A stretch of DNA of 64,000 nucleotides from CAVSRC01 sp963750065 (GCA_963750065.1 CAVVPK010000015.1:124001-188000); one strand, 5' to 3'; counted from the first letter of the stretch, positions 47,301-57,847 are shown. Translations and numbers: made by a program. Notes: a model not told the origin generated them from the letters alone.

Positions 47301-50300
47301 TCACCGTATTGGAACAACACGGCGGCTTCGGCGACGCAGGCAGGCGCAGTGACGCTGGTCGACCTTTCGACCGGCTCGTTTTTCGGCACGACGACCATGG
47401 CCATCGGCGGCGTCAGTGCCGCCAACTCCATCGTCGGCACGAGTGCGCAAGACCAGGTTGGCGGCGTCATTGGCATTCTCGGCGACAGCAGCGTTGCGTA
47501 TATCAATTCGCCTTATTGGGACAACACCGCGGCCTCGGCGAGCGACGCTGGCGCCGTGACCCTGATCGACCTTTCAACAGACACCTTCCTCGGCACCTCG
47601 ATGGCGGCAATCGGCGCCGTCAGCGCCGCCAACTCCATCATCGGCACGACGGCGTCAGACAGGGTCGGCAGCAGCGGCGTCGGGTACCTCGATGACGGCG
47701 TTGCTTACATAGGCTCGTCGCTTTGGGACAACACGGCGGCATCGGCGAGCGATGCTGGCGCCGTGACGCTGGTCGACCTTTCAACAGACACCTTCCTCGG
47801 CACCTCGATGGCGGCAATCGGCGCAGTCAGCGCCGCGAATTCCATCGTCGGCGCGACGACAAACGACCAAGTCAGCCGTGCCTACGGCGTTTTAAGCACC
47901 AACATCGGCATCCTTGGCGACAGCGGCGTCGCCTATGTCCGTTCGGACTACTGGAACAACACTGCGCTTTCGGCAACGCAGGCCGGCGCGGTGACCTTGA
48001 TCGACCTGTCGACAGGCACGTTTCTGGGCACCACAACCGCGGCGATTGGCGCGATCAGCGCAACAAACTCCATCGTCGGCACGACGGCAAACGACCAAGT
48101 CGGCCGTGTCTACGGCCAATATGGTGGCAACAGCATCGGCGTCCTCGGCGACGGTGGCATCGCATATATCCAATCGAACTACTGGAACAACGCCGCGGCT
48201 TCGGCGACGCAGGCCGGCGCGGTGACACTGATCGACCTGTCGACGGGCACCTTCCTCGGGACCACGACCGCGGCGACCGGTGCGGTCGGCGCAACCAATT
48301 CCATCGTCGGCACGACGTCGAACGACACTATCGGCTGGGGCATCTACGGCGTCGGCACGCTCGGCGACAGTGGTGTCGCCTATGTGACATCACCGTCCTG
48401 GAACAACACGGCGGCCTCGGCTACCGGCGCCGGGGCGGTCACCCTGATCGACCTGTCGACGCACACCTTCCTGGCAACTGGCGATCCGGCCATCGGCGCG
48501 GTCAGCGTCGCCAATTCCGTCGTTGGCACGACAGATTATGACACGGTCGGTTCCCACGGCATTCACATGATCGGCGACAGTGGCGTCGCCTACATCTTTT
48601 CGTTTTACTGGAACAACTCGGCGGCTTCGGCAACGCAGGCCGGCGCGGTGACCTTGATCGACCTGTCGACGGGCACCTTCCTGGCAACCGGCGATCCAGC
48701 CGCGGGCGCGGTGAGTGCGGCCAACTCCATCGTCGGCGCGACGACGGGTGACGGGGTAGGCGGCGGCAGCGGGAACGCCGGCGTTCACCTTCTCGGTGAC
48801 AGCAATGTCGCATCCATCGGCTCGGACTATTGGGACAATGCGGCGACATCGTTGACAGATGCCGGGGCCGTGACGTTGGTCGACCTGTCGACGGGCACCT
48901 TCCTGGCGACCGGTGGGCCCGCGGCCGGCGCGGTCAGCGACGCCAACTCGATCGTCGGCGCAATCTCAAATGAACATTTTGGTAGTCGCTTCCTCCCGGA
49001 TGCGTCGAACACCAATTTCTTCTTCGCAGGCAATTCCGGCAACGTCGTCATGGTCTCGGCCGAGACGCACGCCGGGTCGGACTACGCATTTTCCGACTTG
49101 CCCGCCAGCACCGTCGCCGTTTCCGCCTCCGCCCTGGCAACGACGCTCGCCGCCGGCACCGCCGTCACGCTTCAGGCCAACAACGACCTGACCGTCGACA
49201 GCGCCATCACCGTATCGGCCGGCGGCGCCGGCGGCGATCTGATCCTCTCGGCGGGTCGCTCGGTCATCGCCAATGCCGACATTTCCACGGACGGCGGCGA
49301 TCTCACCAATCCTGGCGAATGCCGGCACCACCGACGGCGTGGTGGACGCCTATCGCGACGCCGGCGCCGCGAACATCGACCTGTCGGGCGCGGCGATCGA
49401 CCTCGGCGGCGGCGACCTCACCGTCACGCTGGCCGATGGTGCCGGCCAGACCTACGCGACGGCGGGCACGGTCACCTTCGGTTCCGTGACGACGAGCGGC
49501 AGCCTCGTGCTGAGCGCGGTCGGCGCGGCCAACGCGACCGGCGCCATCGACGTCGGCCTGTTCGAACTCGCCTCGGGCGCCTGGACGCAGAACGCCGCTT
49601 CGCTGCCCGCCTTCGCCGCCACCGACTTCCGCCTGACCGGCGGTTCCTTCCTGCGTGTTGCCGGCGGCGATGGGACCAGCGGCACGCCCTACCAGATCAC
49701 CGACGTCTACGGCCTGCAGGGCATCGGCTCCAGCGCCACCTACCTCGCGGCGAACTGGGCGCTCGCCAACGACATCGACGCCTCCGGCACGGCGGAGTGG
49801 AACGCCGACGGCCTCGGCGGCTATGCCGGCTTCGTGCCGATCGGCAACAGCGCCTCAGCCTTTACCGGCACGTTCGACGGCATGAGCCGCGTTATCTCTG
49901 GCCTGACCATAAATCGGCCAAGCAGTGACTATGTCGGGCTGTTCGGCTGGACGACCGATACCACAATCCAGAATATCGGTCTCGAAGGCGGCAGCGTCTC
50001 GGGCAACTACGATGTCGGCGGCCTAGTGGGTGTAGACATTTCCGGCAACGGCAGCACAATCAGCGATGCCTACACCGTACTCAGCGTTAACGGGGTCAGC
50101 GAAGTCGGCGGCCTGATTGGACTTGATTATAGCGTGGGTGTCGGCACCGGCACGATCGAACATGCCTATGCCGCCGGCAGCGTCACCGGCACCGGTTTCG
50201 CCGTCGGCGGGTTGGTAGGCCATGTCGGCACCCTTGGCACCAGCATGATCTACGACGTCTACGCCACCGGCAGCGTTCAGGGTGACTACTATGTCGGCGG

Positions 50301-53136
50301 GCTGGTGGGGCTCGAGAACTTCAGTGGCAACAGCACAATCAGCCAAGCTTATGCCACCGGCGCCGTCAGCGGCAGCGAAGAGATCGGCGGATTGATAGGG
50401 TACGATAATCCCGGCAGTGCCGGTAGCAGTACGATCGAGCAGTCCTACGCCACTGGCGCGGTCAACGGGACAACCAATTTTGGCGGCCTCGTTGGCAGCA
50501 ACGCAACGTCATCAACCGTTTCCGATTCATATTGGGACATCGACACAACGGGCCAGTCCACCGGTGTTGGATTAAATAGCGGCACGTTCGCCGCCACCGG
50601 CGAGAACGACGCGGCGATGCATAGTCTGGCGACCTTCGCCGGTTGGAATATTGACGACGGAGGCGGCACGGGAAAGGAATGGCGCATTTATGACGGGCTG
50701 ACGACGCCGCTGTTGCGCAGTTTCCTCACCCCTATCAGCGTCACTTATGCCAACGCCACCAAGACGTATGACGGCCATGTCTATTCCGGCTTCGGCGTGC
50801 CGACTTATTCCGATCCCGGCGCGACGCTTCTCGGTAGCGCGGCCGTCGCCGGCCCGGCGGCCACGGCCGTCAATGCCGGCACCTATGCCATCCGCGGCGG
50901 AGTTTATTCCGATCAGCAAGGCTATGACATCGCCTACGCCGGCACGCTGACGATCGATCCGGCGCACATCACCGTCACCGCGCTGGGCGGCAACTCGACC
51001 TACGGCGACAGCCCGACCAACCCCGGCCTGTCGGCGAGCGGCTTGCAGAACGGCGAGAACGTCTCGGTGCTGGCCGGCCTCGCCAACAGCTTCGGCATCA
51101 TCGCCACCACCGGCGTGGCCGGCAGTCCCTACACGCTGACGGTCACCGGCACCAACACCGACGCCAACTATGTCGTCGACACCACCTACGACGGCAGCTG
51201 GACCGTCGACCCGGCGCACATCACCGTCACCGCGCTGGGCGGCAACTCGACCTACGGCGACAGCCCGACCAACCCCGGCCTGTCGGCGAGCGGCTTGCAG
51301 AACGGCGAGAACGTCTCGGTGCTGGCCGGCCTCGCCAACAGCTTCGGCATCACCGCCACCACCGGCGTGGCCGGCAGTCCCTACACGCTGACGGTCACCG
51401 GCACCAACACCGACGCCAACTATGTCGTCGACACCACCTACGACGGCAGCTGGACCGTCGATCCGGCGCACATCACCGTCACCGCGCTGGGCGGCAACTC
51501 GACCTACGGCGACAGCCCGACCAACCCCGGCCTGTCGGCGAGCGGCTTGCAGAACGGCGAGAACGTCTCGGTGCTGGCCGGCCTCGCCAACAGCTTCGGC
51601 ATCATCGCCACCACCGGCGTGGCCGGCAGTCCCTACACGCTGACGGTCACCGGCACCAACACCGACGCCAACTATGTCGTCGACACCACCTACGACGGCA
51701 GCTGGACCGTCGACCCGGCGCACATCACCGTCACCGCGCTGGGCGGCAACTCGACCTACGGCGACAGCCCGACCAACCCCGGCCTGTCGGCGAGCGGCTT
51801 GCAGAACGGCGAGAACGTCTCGGTGCTGGCCGGCCTCGCCAACAGCTTCGGCATCACCGCCACCACCGGCGTGGCCGGCAGTCCCTACACGCTGACGGTC
51901 ACCGGCACCAACACCGACGCCAACTATGTCGTCGACACCACCTACGACGGCAGCTGGACCGTCGACCCGGCGCACATCACCGTCACCGCGCTGGGCGGCA
52001 ACTCGACCTACGGCGACAGCCCGACCAACCCCGGCCTGTCGGCGAGCGGCTTGCAGAACGGCGAGAACGTCTCGGTGCTGGCCGGCCTCGCCAACAGCTT
52101 CGGCATCATCGCCACCACCGGCGTGGCCGGCAGTCCCTACACGCTGACGGTCACCGGCACCAACACCGACGCCAACTATGTCGTCGACACCACCTACGAC
52201 GGCAGCTGGACCGTCGACCCGGCGCACATCACCGTCACCGCGCTGGGCGGCAACTCGACCTACGGCGACAGCCCGACCAACCCCGGCCTGTCGGCGAGCG
52301 GCTTGCAGAACGGCGAGAACGTCTCGGTGCTGGCCGGCCTCGCCAACAGCTTCGGCATCACCGCCACCACCGGCGTGGCCGGCAGTCCCTACACGCTGAC
52401 GGTCACCGGCACCAACACCGACGCCAACTATGTCGTCGACACCACCTACGACGGCAGCTGGACCGTCGACCCGGCGCACATCACCGTCACCGCGCTGGGC
52501 GGCAACTCGACCTACGGCGACAGCCCGACCAACCCCGGCCTGTCGGCGAGCGGCTTGCAGAACGGCGAGAACGTCTCGGTGCTGGCCGGCCTCGCCAACA
52601 GCTTCGGCATCATCGCCACCACCGGCGTGGCCGGCAGTCCCTACACGCTGACGGTCACCGGCACCAACACCGACGCCAACTATGTCGTCGACACCACCTA
52701 CGACGGCAGCTGGACCGTCGACCCGGCGCACATCACCGTCACCGCCGACAACGAATCCAAACTCGTCGGCCAACCGGACCCGGCACTAGCTTACCAGATC
52801 ACTACCGGATCGCTATTCAACGGAGACAGTCTGACGGGGGTGTTGACGCGCGAGCCCGGCGAGATGAGTGGTATTTATGCCATAACCAAAGGGACACTGG
52901 CGGCGTCCAGCAACTATAGAATGATCTTTGTTCCGGGCGTGTTCACGATTTCCCCGGCCGCGCCTCAGTTCGTATTCGAGGGCGCGGATTTCTCCGGAAT
53001 CGACAACAACAACGCCGGCGGCGGTGAGCAGGGCTCCGGGGGATCGAACTCGAACCAATGCGTCGATCAGGTAACCTGTCCCTATCCCGGCAACGACAGC
53101 ATTCCGCCGTACATAGGTTTCCAGGCTTCCCTATGA
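44391..53136 (+). CDS. Giant two-partner secretion exoprotein (TpsA-like adhesin), one frameshift
   Basis: Removing one A of the pair near 49307-49308 joins the two frames into about 2,914 residues, from GTG 44391 after a strong purine-rich site. An extended signal peptide (basic, then ending LATGAPALA) leads to the TPS domain: AIINWSSFGIGTGNSVQFNN, LNRVTGSGASSIDG and YLLNPNGVIVGKNG (NPNG motif). Haemagglutinin-type repeats run to about residue 540. About 13 FG-GAP-like repeats occupy 600-1,530. GLUG motifs (VGGLVG..., about 1,860-2,030) follow, then a YDG/MBG-like unit and seven almost identical 84-residue MBG-type repeats (about 2,190-2,780). A short tail ends the protein. It is probably a surface adhesin secreted by the upstream TpsB. 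Confidence 0.88.
46200..48990 (+). repeat. Thirteen FG-GAP-like repeats of about 70 residues in the giant exoprotein
   Basis: Each unit has NSIVGTTxNDQVG, a short variable loop, LGDSGVAYV, W/YNN-AAS, GAVTLIDLSTGTFLGT and a link to the next. NSIVG or a close variant occurs 13 times. The G..GD..G / GVA..GD / GAV..D pattern resembles FG-GAP beta-propeller blades. The units are divergent, unlike the later MBG array, so this array is older. Confidence 0.75.
50965..52728 (+). repeat. Seven near-identical 252-bp MBG-type repeats, arranged as 504-bp dimers
   Basis: Unit starts are 50965, 51217, 51469, 51721, 51973, 52225 and 52477; a partial eighth begins at 52729. Each encodes 84 residues from HITVTALGGNSTYGDSPTNP to GSWTVDPA. 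The only regular difference is ATC or ACC in FGI(I/T)ATT, alternating I,T,I,T,I,T,I. One further silent change (GTCGAT) occurs at the end of unit 2. Confidence 0.95.
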
Positions 53137-53417
53137 TTATGAGGCGGAGCCGGAACGCTGACGACCTTTCCCAAGCCCCGTTCCGGGGCCTGGCCATCCG
53201 GTGACGATCCCGCGCGCCGGAGCGCCCGAAAGGCTCACGGCGGGAACTATTGCCGTCTCCGCCGTGTGGCTTGACCTGAGCGTTTGTCGTGTTCTTTCGC
53301 TCGTATGCCTGGATAGCGTCGGCGGAAGTGCCGGGCGGCGGGTTTTTCTGGTACCTGACGATGATCGCAGCGATCGCGATCATTGCGCTCGTTCCCGCCG
53401 GTGCGGTCTTGCCGTTT

Positions 53418-53531
53418 AAGGTATTCCGCAGCCTCAACCGCTGCGGCGCGATGCGCCGAGGCCGTCACCACCAGGACGGTATTTTCGCCCAGCCGCATCC
53501 GTCCGGATCGGTGAATGACTGTCAAATCCTG
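53418..53531 (-). pseudogene. MoaE (molybdopterin synthase large subunit) fragment
   Basis: The minus frame reads DLTVIHRSGRMRLGENTVLV then VTASAHRAAAVEAAEYL. This matches the MoaE core (HHR-GR--LGE-SV-V---S-HR--AFEA). The residues on both sides do not fit, so only about 38 codons survive. The flanks (53137-53417 and 53532-53589) hold no recognisable gene. Confidence 0.45.
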
Positions 53532-53589
53532 GCCAAAAGCCGACAAAGGACAGCGCAAAGCATCGCAGTCTTGTTGGCCGGAATGCTGT

Positions 53590-54138
53590 CTATTGGTCCA
53601 GATAGCTCGTTGGATCGTTGCTGCCCATCGAGAAGCGGACCTTGGCCTTGGTGCGGTCACCCGGCTCGGCTTTCGCCGCATTGGTGGTCCTGAGGACGAT
53701 CGTATGGGCGACCCGGTCGCCGAGCCGCTGCTTGCGTTTGGAATTGAGAGCGAGGATCAGGCCGACCAGATAGAGCAGAAGCCCGTCGATTAGGCGCAGG
53801 AGATTGCGCATGAATGCCTGGCCGAAACTGGCTTTGCCTCCCGACACATCGGCGACGCGGATGCCGACCAGCATCTTCCCGAAGGTTTTCCCCGCCGGCA
53901 GCGCCTCGAAAATGGTGAAATAGAACAGGACGACGAGATAGGTGATGGCAATGGCGACGAGTGCTGGCCCATCCTTCATCTCGAAACCGTTATCGGTCAT
54001 ACCTCCGGTCCGTGTCGCCACGATCGAGCCGACAATGGCGTAGATGACCGCGACCGGGATGAAATCGATGATGTGGGCGAAGGCGCGCCGCCCGACGCTG
54101 GCCAGCACGATGTCCCCCGAAGCCGGATGTACCGACAC
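53590..54138 (-). CDS. RDD-family membrane protein, 5' end removed by IS21
   Basis: 182 residues from an internal GTG at 54138. The RDD core reads VGRRAFAHIIDFIPVAVIYA, with the Arg and Asp of the family, then a second helix (AIAITYLVVLFYFTIFEALP) and GKTFGKMLVGIRVADVSGG. A third helix and the second Asp follow in LLRLIDGLLLYLVGLILALN. The frame stays open upstream to 54171 through a Pro/Ala-rich leader (PYTSVPAAPPAGETVSV), where IS21 begins. The original start and promoter are therefore lost. RDD proteins have three membrane helices and often unknown transport or ion-related roles. Confidence 0.82.
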   Translation of the reverse strand: MSVHPASGDIVLASVGRRAFAHIIDFIPVAVIYAIVGSIVATRTGGMTDNGFEMKDGPALVAIAITYLVVLFYFTIFEALPAGKTFGKMLVGIRVADVSGGKASFGQAFMRNLLRLIDGLLLYLVGLILALNSKRKQRLGDRVAHTIVLRTTNAAKAEPGDRTKAKVRFSMGSNDPTSYLDQ

Positions 54139-54281
54139 CGTCTCGCCGGCTGGCGGCGCTGCCGGTACGGATGTGTAGGGCGGTGAGAAAGTAGGCCACG
54201 AAGCGGCGGATTGGGTCCGCCGCGCCGGAGCAAAACCCGGCCAGTGGTAAGGCTGTTTTCCTTTTGGGAGAGCGGCCGGGA

Positions 54282-55781
54282 ATGTTTGCCGTGGAAGTCT
54301 ACGCCGCCGTCCGGCATTTTGTTTTCATCGAGGGCAACAGCCAGCGGGAGGCGGCCCGGGTTTTTGGTCTGAGCCGCGAGACGGTCTCGAAGATGTGCCG
54401 GTTCTCGCTGCCGCCCGGCTACACGCGAACGAAGCCAGTGGCGAAGCCGAAGCTGGGCCCGTTCACTCCGGTGATCGATGCGATCCTGGAAGCGGATCGG
54501 ACAGCGCCGGCCAAGCAGCGGCATACGGCCAAGCGGATCTTCGAACGGCTTCGGGACGAGCACGGGTATGGCGGCGGCCTGACGGTGGTGAAGGATTATG
54601 TCCGGATTGCCCGCGGCCGCCAGCGAGAGACCTTCGTGCCGCTGTCGCATCCTGCGGGGCATGCGCAGGTCGACTTCGGTGAGGCGATCGGGATAGTCGG
54701 TGGCGTCAGGCAGAAGATCCACTTCTTCTGCATGGATGTTCCGCAATCAGATGCGCCGTTTGTGAAGGCCTATCCGCGGGAGACGACGGAGGCCTTCCTC
54801 GACGGGCACGTCTCGGCCTTCGACTTCTTTGGCGGCGTGCCGCTGTCAATCCTCTACGATAATACGACGCTGGCCGTGGCGAAGATCTGCGGCGACGGCA
54901 AGCGCGAGTGCACCCGGGCCTTCACGGAGCTCCAGAGCCACTACCTGTTCCGGGACCGCTTCGGCCGACCGGCCAAAGGCAACGACAAGGGCAAGGTGGA
55001 AGGGCTGGTGAAGTACGCCCGGGCGAACTTCATGACGCCAATCCCGCATGCGGCGAGCTTCGACGAGCTGAACGCCATGCTGGCCGAGCGCTGTTGCCGG
55101 CGGCAGACCGAGCGCGCCGGACGCCACAGCGAGACGATCGGCGAGCGTCTCGTCGCCGATCTCGCGGTCTTCAAGCCATTGCCGGCCACGCCGCTCGAGC
55201 CCTGCGAGAAGCGGGCGGCCCGGGTCTCGTCGACATCACTGGTCCGGTATCGCTGCAACGACTACTCGGTGCCGACGGCCTTTGGGTTCCGGGACGTTGT
55301 GGTGAAGGGCTTCGTCGACGAAGTGGTGATCCTGTGCGCCGGCGAGGAGATTGCCCGGCACCGGCGCGACTACGGCACTGGCACCTTCGTCTTCGATCCG
55401 CTGCACTACTTGATGCTGATTGAGACAAAGCCGAATGCCCTCGACCAGGCCGCGCCTCTGCAGGGCTGGGAGCTGCCGGAAGCGTTCCAGCATCTGCGCC
55501 ATCTGCTTGAGGCACGCATGGGCAATCGCGGCAAGCGCGAGTTCATCCAGGTCCTGCGGCTGATGGAGACGATCGCCATGCCGATTGTCGCCGAGGCGGT
55601 GAGCGAAGCGATCCGTCTCGGTGCCGTCGGCTTCGATGCCGTCAAGTTGATTGCGCTGGCCCGTGTCGAACGACGCCCGGCCCGGCTCGATCTGTCGGCC
55701 TACCCGCATCTGCCGAAGATGGACGTCAGGACGACGGCTGCCGCCGATTACGCCGTTCTCATTCCCGGGAGGGCGACATGA
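54282..55781 (+). CDS. istA: IS21 transposase IstA
   Basis: 499 residues from ATG 54282 (an in-frame start at 54264 is possible). An N-terminal HTH (NSQREAARVFGLSRETVSKM) leads to the DDE integrase core with AQVDFGEAIG (first D), ILYDNTTLAV (second D) and ANDKGKVEGLVKY-like GNDKGKVEGLVKYARANF (E). A C-terminal domain follows (RYRCNDYSVPTAFGFRDVVV). IstA cuts and joins the IS ends with help from the IstB ATPase. Its stop overlaps the istB start (ATGA). Confidence 0.95.
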   Translation: MFAVEVYAAVRHFVFIEGNSQREAARVFGLSRETVSKMCRFSLPPGYTRTKPVAKPKLGPFTPVIDAILEADRTAPAKQRHTAKRIFERLRDEHGYGGGLTVVKDYVRIARGRQRETFVPLSHPAGHAQVDFGEAIGIVGGVRQKIHFFCMDVPQSDAPFVKAYPRETTEAFLDGHVSAFDFFGGVPLSILYDNTTLAVAKICGDGKRECTRAFTELQSHYLFRDRFGRPAKGNDKGKVEGLVKYARANFMTPIPHAASFDELNAMLAERCCRRQTERAGRHSETIGERLVADLAVFKPLPATPLEPCEKRAARVSSTSLVRYRCNDYSVPTAFGFRDVVVKGFVDEVVILCAGEEIARHRRDYGTGTFVFDPLHYLMLIETKPNALDQAAPLQGWELPEAFQHLRHLLEARMGNRGKREFIQVLRLMETIAMPIVAEAVSEAIRLGAVGFDAVKLIALARVERRPARLDLSAYPHLPKMDVRTTAAADYAVLIPGRAT

Positions 55782-56656
55782 ACGGCAAACCGTCTCCCGG
55801 GAAGATGCCGACGGGAACGACTGGTGGCACACCGCAGGTCCTGCTCGCCCACCACCTCAAGCAGTTGAAGCTGCCGACGGTTCTCAGGGAATACGACAAG
55901 GTCGCCTGCGAGTGCGCCCGTGACGGCGTCGATCATCCCCGCTATCTGCTTCGCCTCGTCGAACTCGAGCTAATCGACCGGGAACGGCGCATGGTCGAGC
56001 GGCGGATCAAGGCGGCACGGTTCCCGGCGGTCAAAAGCTTCGACACCTTCGACTTTGCCGCCATCCCCGGCCTCAACAAGATGCTGGTGCTGGAACTTGC
56101 CCGCTGCGAGTTCGTCCTGCGCCGGGAGAACGTCATCGCGCTGGGGAACTCCGGAACGGGAAAGACGCATGTCGCCCTGGCTCTCGGCCTGGCCGCCTGC
56201 CAGAGGGGCTTTACCGTCACCTTCACGACCGCCGCTTCGCTCGTCCACCAGCTCATGGAAGCCCGCGACGAGCGACGTCTTCTGAAGCTGCAACGAGACC
56301 TTCAGGCCGTCAAACTCCTGATCGTCGACGAGCTTGGCTATGTGCCGTTGTCGTCGACGGGGGCCGAGCTTCTGTTCGAGGTCTTCTCCCAGAGATATGA
56401 GCGTGGCTCGACGATCGTCACGTCGAACCTGCCGTTCGAAGACTGGACGAGCGTCCTCGGCTCGGAGCGGCTCACCGGCGCGCTGCTCGATCGCCTGACG
56501 CACCACGTCCATATCCTGACCATGAATGGCGACAGTTACCGGCTGAAGCAGTCATCCGGTCGCCGCCAATCCCCGGCCCCGGGAAACGGGGCGGAGCAAA
56601 ACCAGGCCACCCGTGAGACCGTCGATCCGCAAACCGGCGAGATCGTCGCCTCCTGA
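55778..56656 (+). CDS. istB: IS21 helper ATPase IstB
   Basis: 292 residues of AAA+ ATPase: Walker A LGNSGTGKTHVALAL, Walker B LLIVDELGYVPLS and sensor ATSN-like IVTSNLPFEDWTSVLGSERL. The N-terminal helical part (LAHHLKQLKLPTVLREYDKV) is typical of IstB. It binds DNA as a multimer and selects the target for IstA. The extra C-terminal tail (about 40 residues after YRLKQS) is low complexity. Confidence 0.95.
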   Translation: MNGKPSPGKMPTGTTGGTPQVLLAHHLKQLKLPTVLREYDKVACECARDGVDHPRYLLRLVELELIDRERRMVERRIKAARFPAVKSFDTFDFAAIPGLNKMLVLELARCEFVLRRENVIALGNSGTGKTHVALALGLAACQRGFTVTFTTAASLVHQLMEARDERRLLKLQRDLQAVKLLIVDELGYVPLSSTGAELLFEVFSQRYERGSTIVTSNLPFEDWTSVLGSERLTGALLDRLTHHVHILTMNGDSYRLKQSSGRRQSPAPGNGAEQNQATRETVDPQTGEIVAS

Positions 56657-56674
56657 TCCCCAAGGCAACTTGCA

Positions 56675-56712
56675 GACGTACGAAGGGGGCCCATCGGGCC
56701 CCTTCGTACGTC
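56675..56712 (+). terminator. Strong hairpin after istB
   Basis: GACGTACGAAGGGG(G)CCC pairs with GGGCCCCTTCGTACGTC across a 3-base loop, a 17-bp stem with one bulged G. There is no long T-run. Inside the IS and directly after istB, it probably ends transcription or insulates the element. Confidence 0.6.
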
Positions 56713-56941
56713 ACGCCTGCCGACCAATGGCCTGCTTTTCCTCCGCCCCTCCGGCCTGGAATTGCTCCGCCGTTGACAGGCATGCCGGCGCACGTGGGCC
56801 AAAGTACGCTTGTCTCCCTGCGACAATGCAATCAGAGACGCCAAGAAGATGCCCTCTGCTGGAGGTCGCGTGTCTACGATGGCCATGACCGCGGCGGCAA
56901 TGTTCTCCCTGAGCCTCGGCAGTGGTTGCGCCGGCAGCGCC

Positions 56942-57277
56942 GCCCTGGAGGCCTTTGCCGAGGGGCCATGGGGCCGCAAATACCCGGCCATCGTCCAATC
57001 CTGGCCGCGGAACTGGACCGAGGTCATTCCCTTCTTTGCCTTCCCCGATGACGTTCGGCGGATGATCTACACGACCAATGCCATAGAGGCTTTGAACGCC
57101 AAATTGCGCCGCGCCGTTCGAGCTCGCGGCCACTTCCCGACCGACGAGGCCGCGTTGAAGCTGCTCTTCCTGGTCTTGAGCCTGACCCAGAAGGAGTGGA
57201 AGATGCCGGCTCGTGAATGGGTGATGGCCAAGGCACAACTCGCCATCATCTTCGAAGGCCGGTTCAGGCTCGCATGA
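56942..57277 (+). pseudogene. IS256-family transposase, C-terminal fragment
   Basis: The frame reads ALEAFAEGPWGRKYPAIVQS, WTEVIPFFAFPDDVRRMIYT and TNAIEALNAKLRRAVRARGH, then GHFPTDEAALKLLFLVLSL to the normal end EGRFRLA. It is the same type as the deleted copy at 2060-2276 but in the opposite orientation. The N-terminal two thirds is missing. Confidence 0.88.
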
Positions 57278-57308
57278 CAAACCCGGCCCTTACACGAAAA
57301 TCCTGACA

Positions 57309-57481
57309 GACCCTGCGGGATCGCCATCGGTGCCCGCGTGCCCAAAGCCCGCTTGCTGCGTCCGCGCTTCCTAACCGTCAGCCGTTCTTCACGGTAGAGC
57401 CGATAGAGCTTCTTCCAGTTCACCTCGACGCCCTCGCGCTTCAACAGGAGGTGCAAACGGCGATACCGACCGACCTTGGCT
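57309..57481 (-). pseudogene. IS3-family transposase (orfB) fragment
   Basis: The minus frame reads VGRYRRLHLLLKREGVEVNW, KKLYRLYREERLTVRKRG and RKRALGTRAPM-like residues, the segment before the DDE core in IS3 OrfB. It is cut on both sides. Confidence 0.8.
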
Positions 57482-57487
57482 ATGAGG

Positions 57488-57847
57488 TCAGAATTCCTTC
57501 TTATATATCGTGATTGGGCTTATATCACCCGTTGCGAGACAGACCTTGAACGGACCGCCACCGTCCGCCGCACGAATGTGGACAGACCCCATCCCCCAAG
57601 CGGAAAATTCGGCCTGTCCCGAATAGGTTTCGCGCCATCCCAATGGATGCCCCGCTATCGACACCCCGGTGCCGACTTCGTAGCGTCTTCCTGCCTGCCC
57701 TACGGACACATACTTCACGGATGCGACGAAATGGTCGCTGAACCAAGTCCATGAAGAGCCGACATTCTTGCAAACATAGTCTTGAGCGTACCCGCTACTG
57801 ATCGAAAGCGTGCTCAACAAGATGGCGACTAAGATGCTGCGCGTCAT
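57488..57847 (-). CDS. Small secreted protein, unrecognised
   Basis: 119 residues: signal peptide MTRSILVAILLSTLSISSGY-AQ, then a mature part with two Cys (YVCKNVG and VCLATGD) that could form a disulphide. The rest is beta-rich (WTWFSDHFVASVKYVSVGQA). No family is recognised. It begins directly after the stop of the DUF4403 gene (57848), so the two are co-transcribed and probably act together in the periplasm. Confidence 0.7.
   Translation of the reverse strand: MTRSILVAILLSTLSISSGYAQDYVCKNVGSSWTWFSDHFVASVKYVSVGQAGRRYEVGTGVSIAGHPLGWRETYSGQAEFSAWGMGSVHIRAADGGGPFKVCLATGDISPITIYKKEF

Larger units (their letters stand above)
54172..56778 (+). mobile_element. Complete IS21-family insertion sequence
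   Basis: The ends match as inverted TGT...ACA termini: TGTGTAGGGCGG at 54172, and the reverse complement of 56778 reads TGTCAACGGCGGAGC. Several CGGAGCAAAAC-GGCC-like repeats follow inside each end, the usual transposase-binding sites of IS21. The element carries intact istA and istB. Flanking bases at the two ends do not form a target duplication, and the right side is an IS256 fragment, so the DNA was rearranged after insertion. Confidence 0.88.

Noticed and set aside
50965..52728. CRISPR array
   Set aside because: The repeats are 252 bp, contiguous, coding and lack unique spacers; no cas genes are present in the window.
50572..52773. 733-residue minus-strand open frame over the MBG repeats
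   Set aside because: It is the antisense reading of seven near-identical repeats; its protein is a low-complexity V/G/D/A-rich echo with no family, and the plus-strand exoprotein explains the sequence.
53175..53191. Terminator after the giant exoprotein
   Set aside because: A GCCCC/GGGGC stem of five pairs without a T-run is too weak to call.
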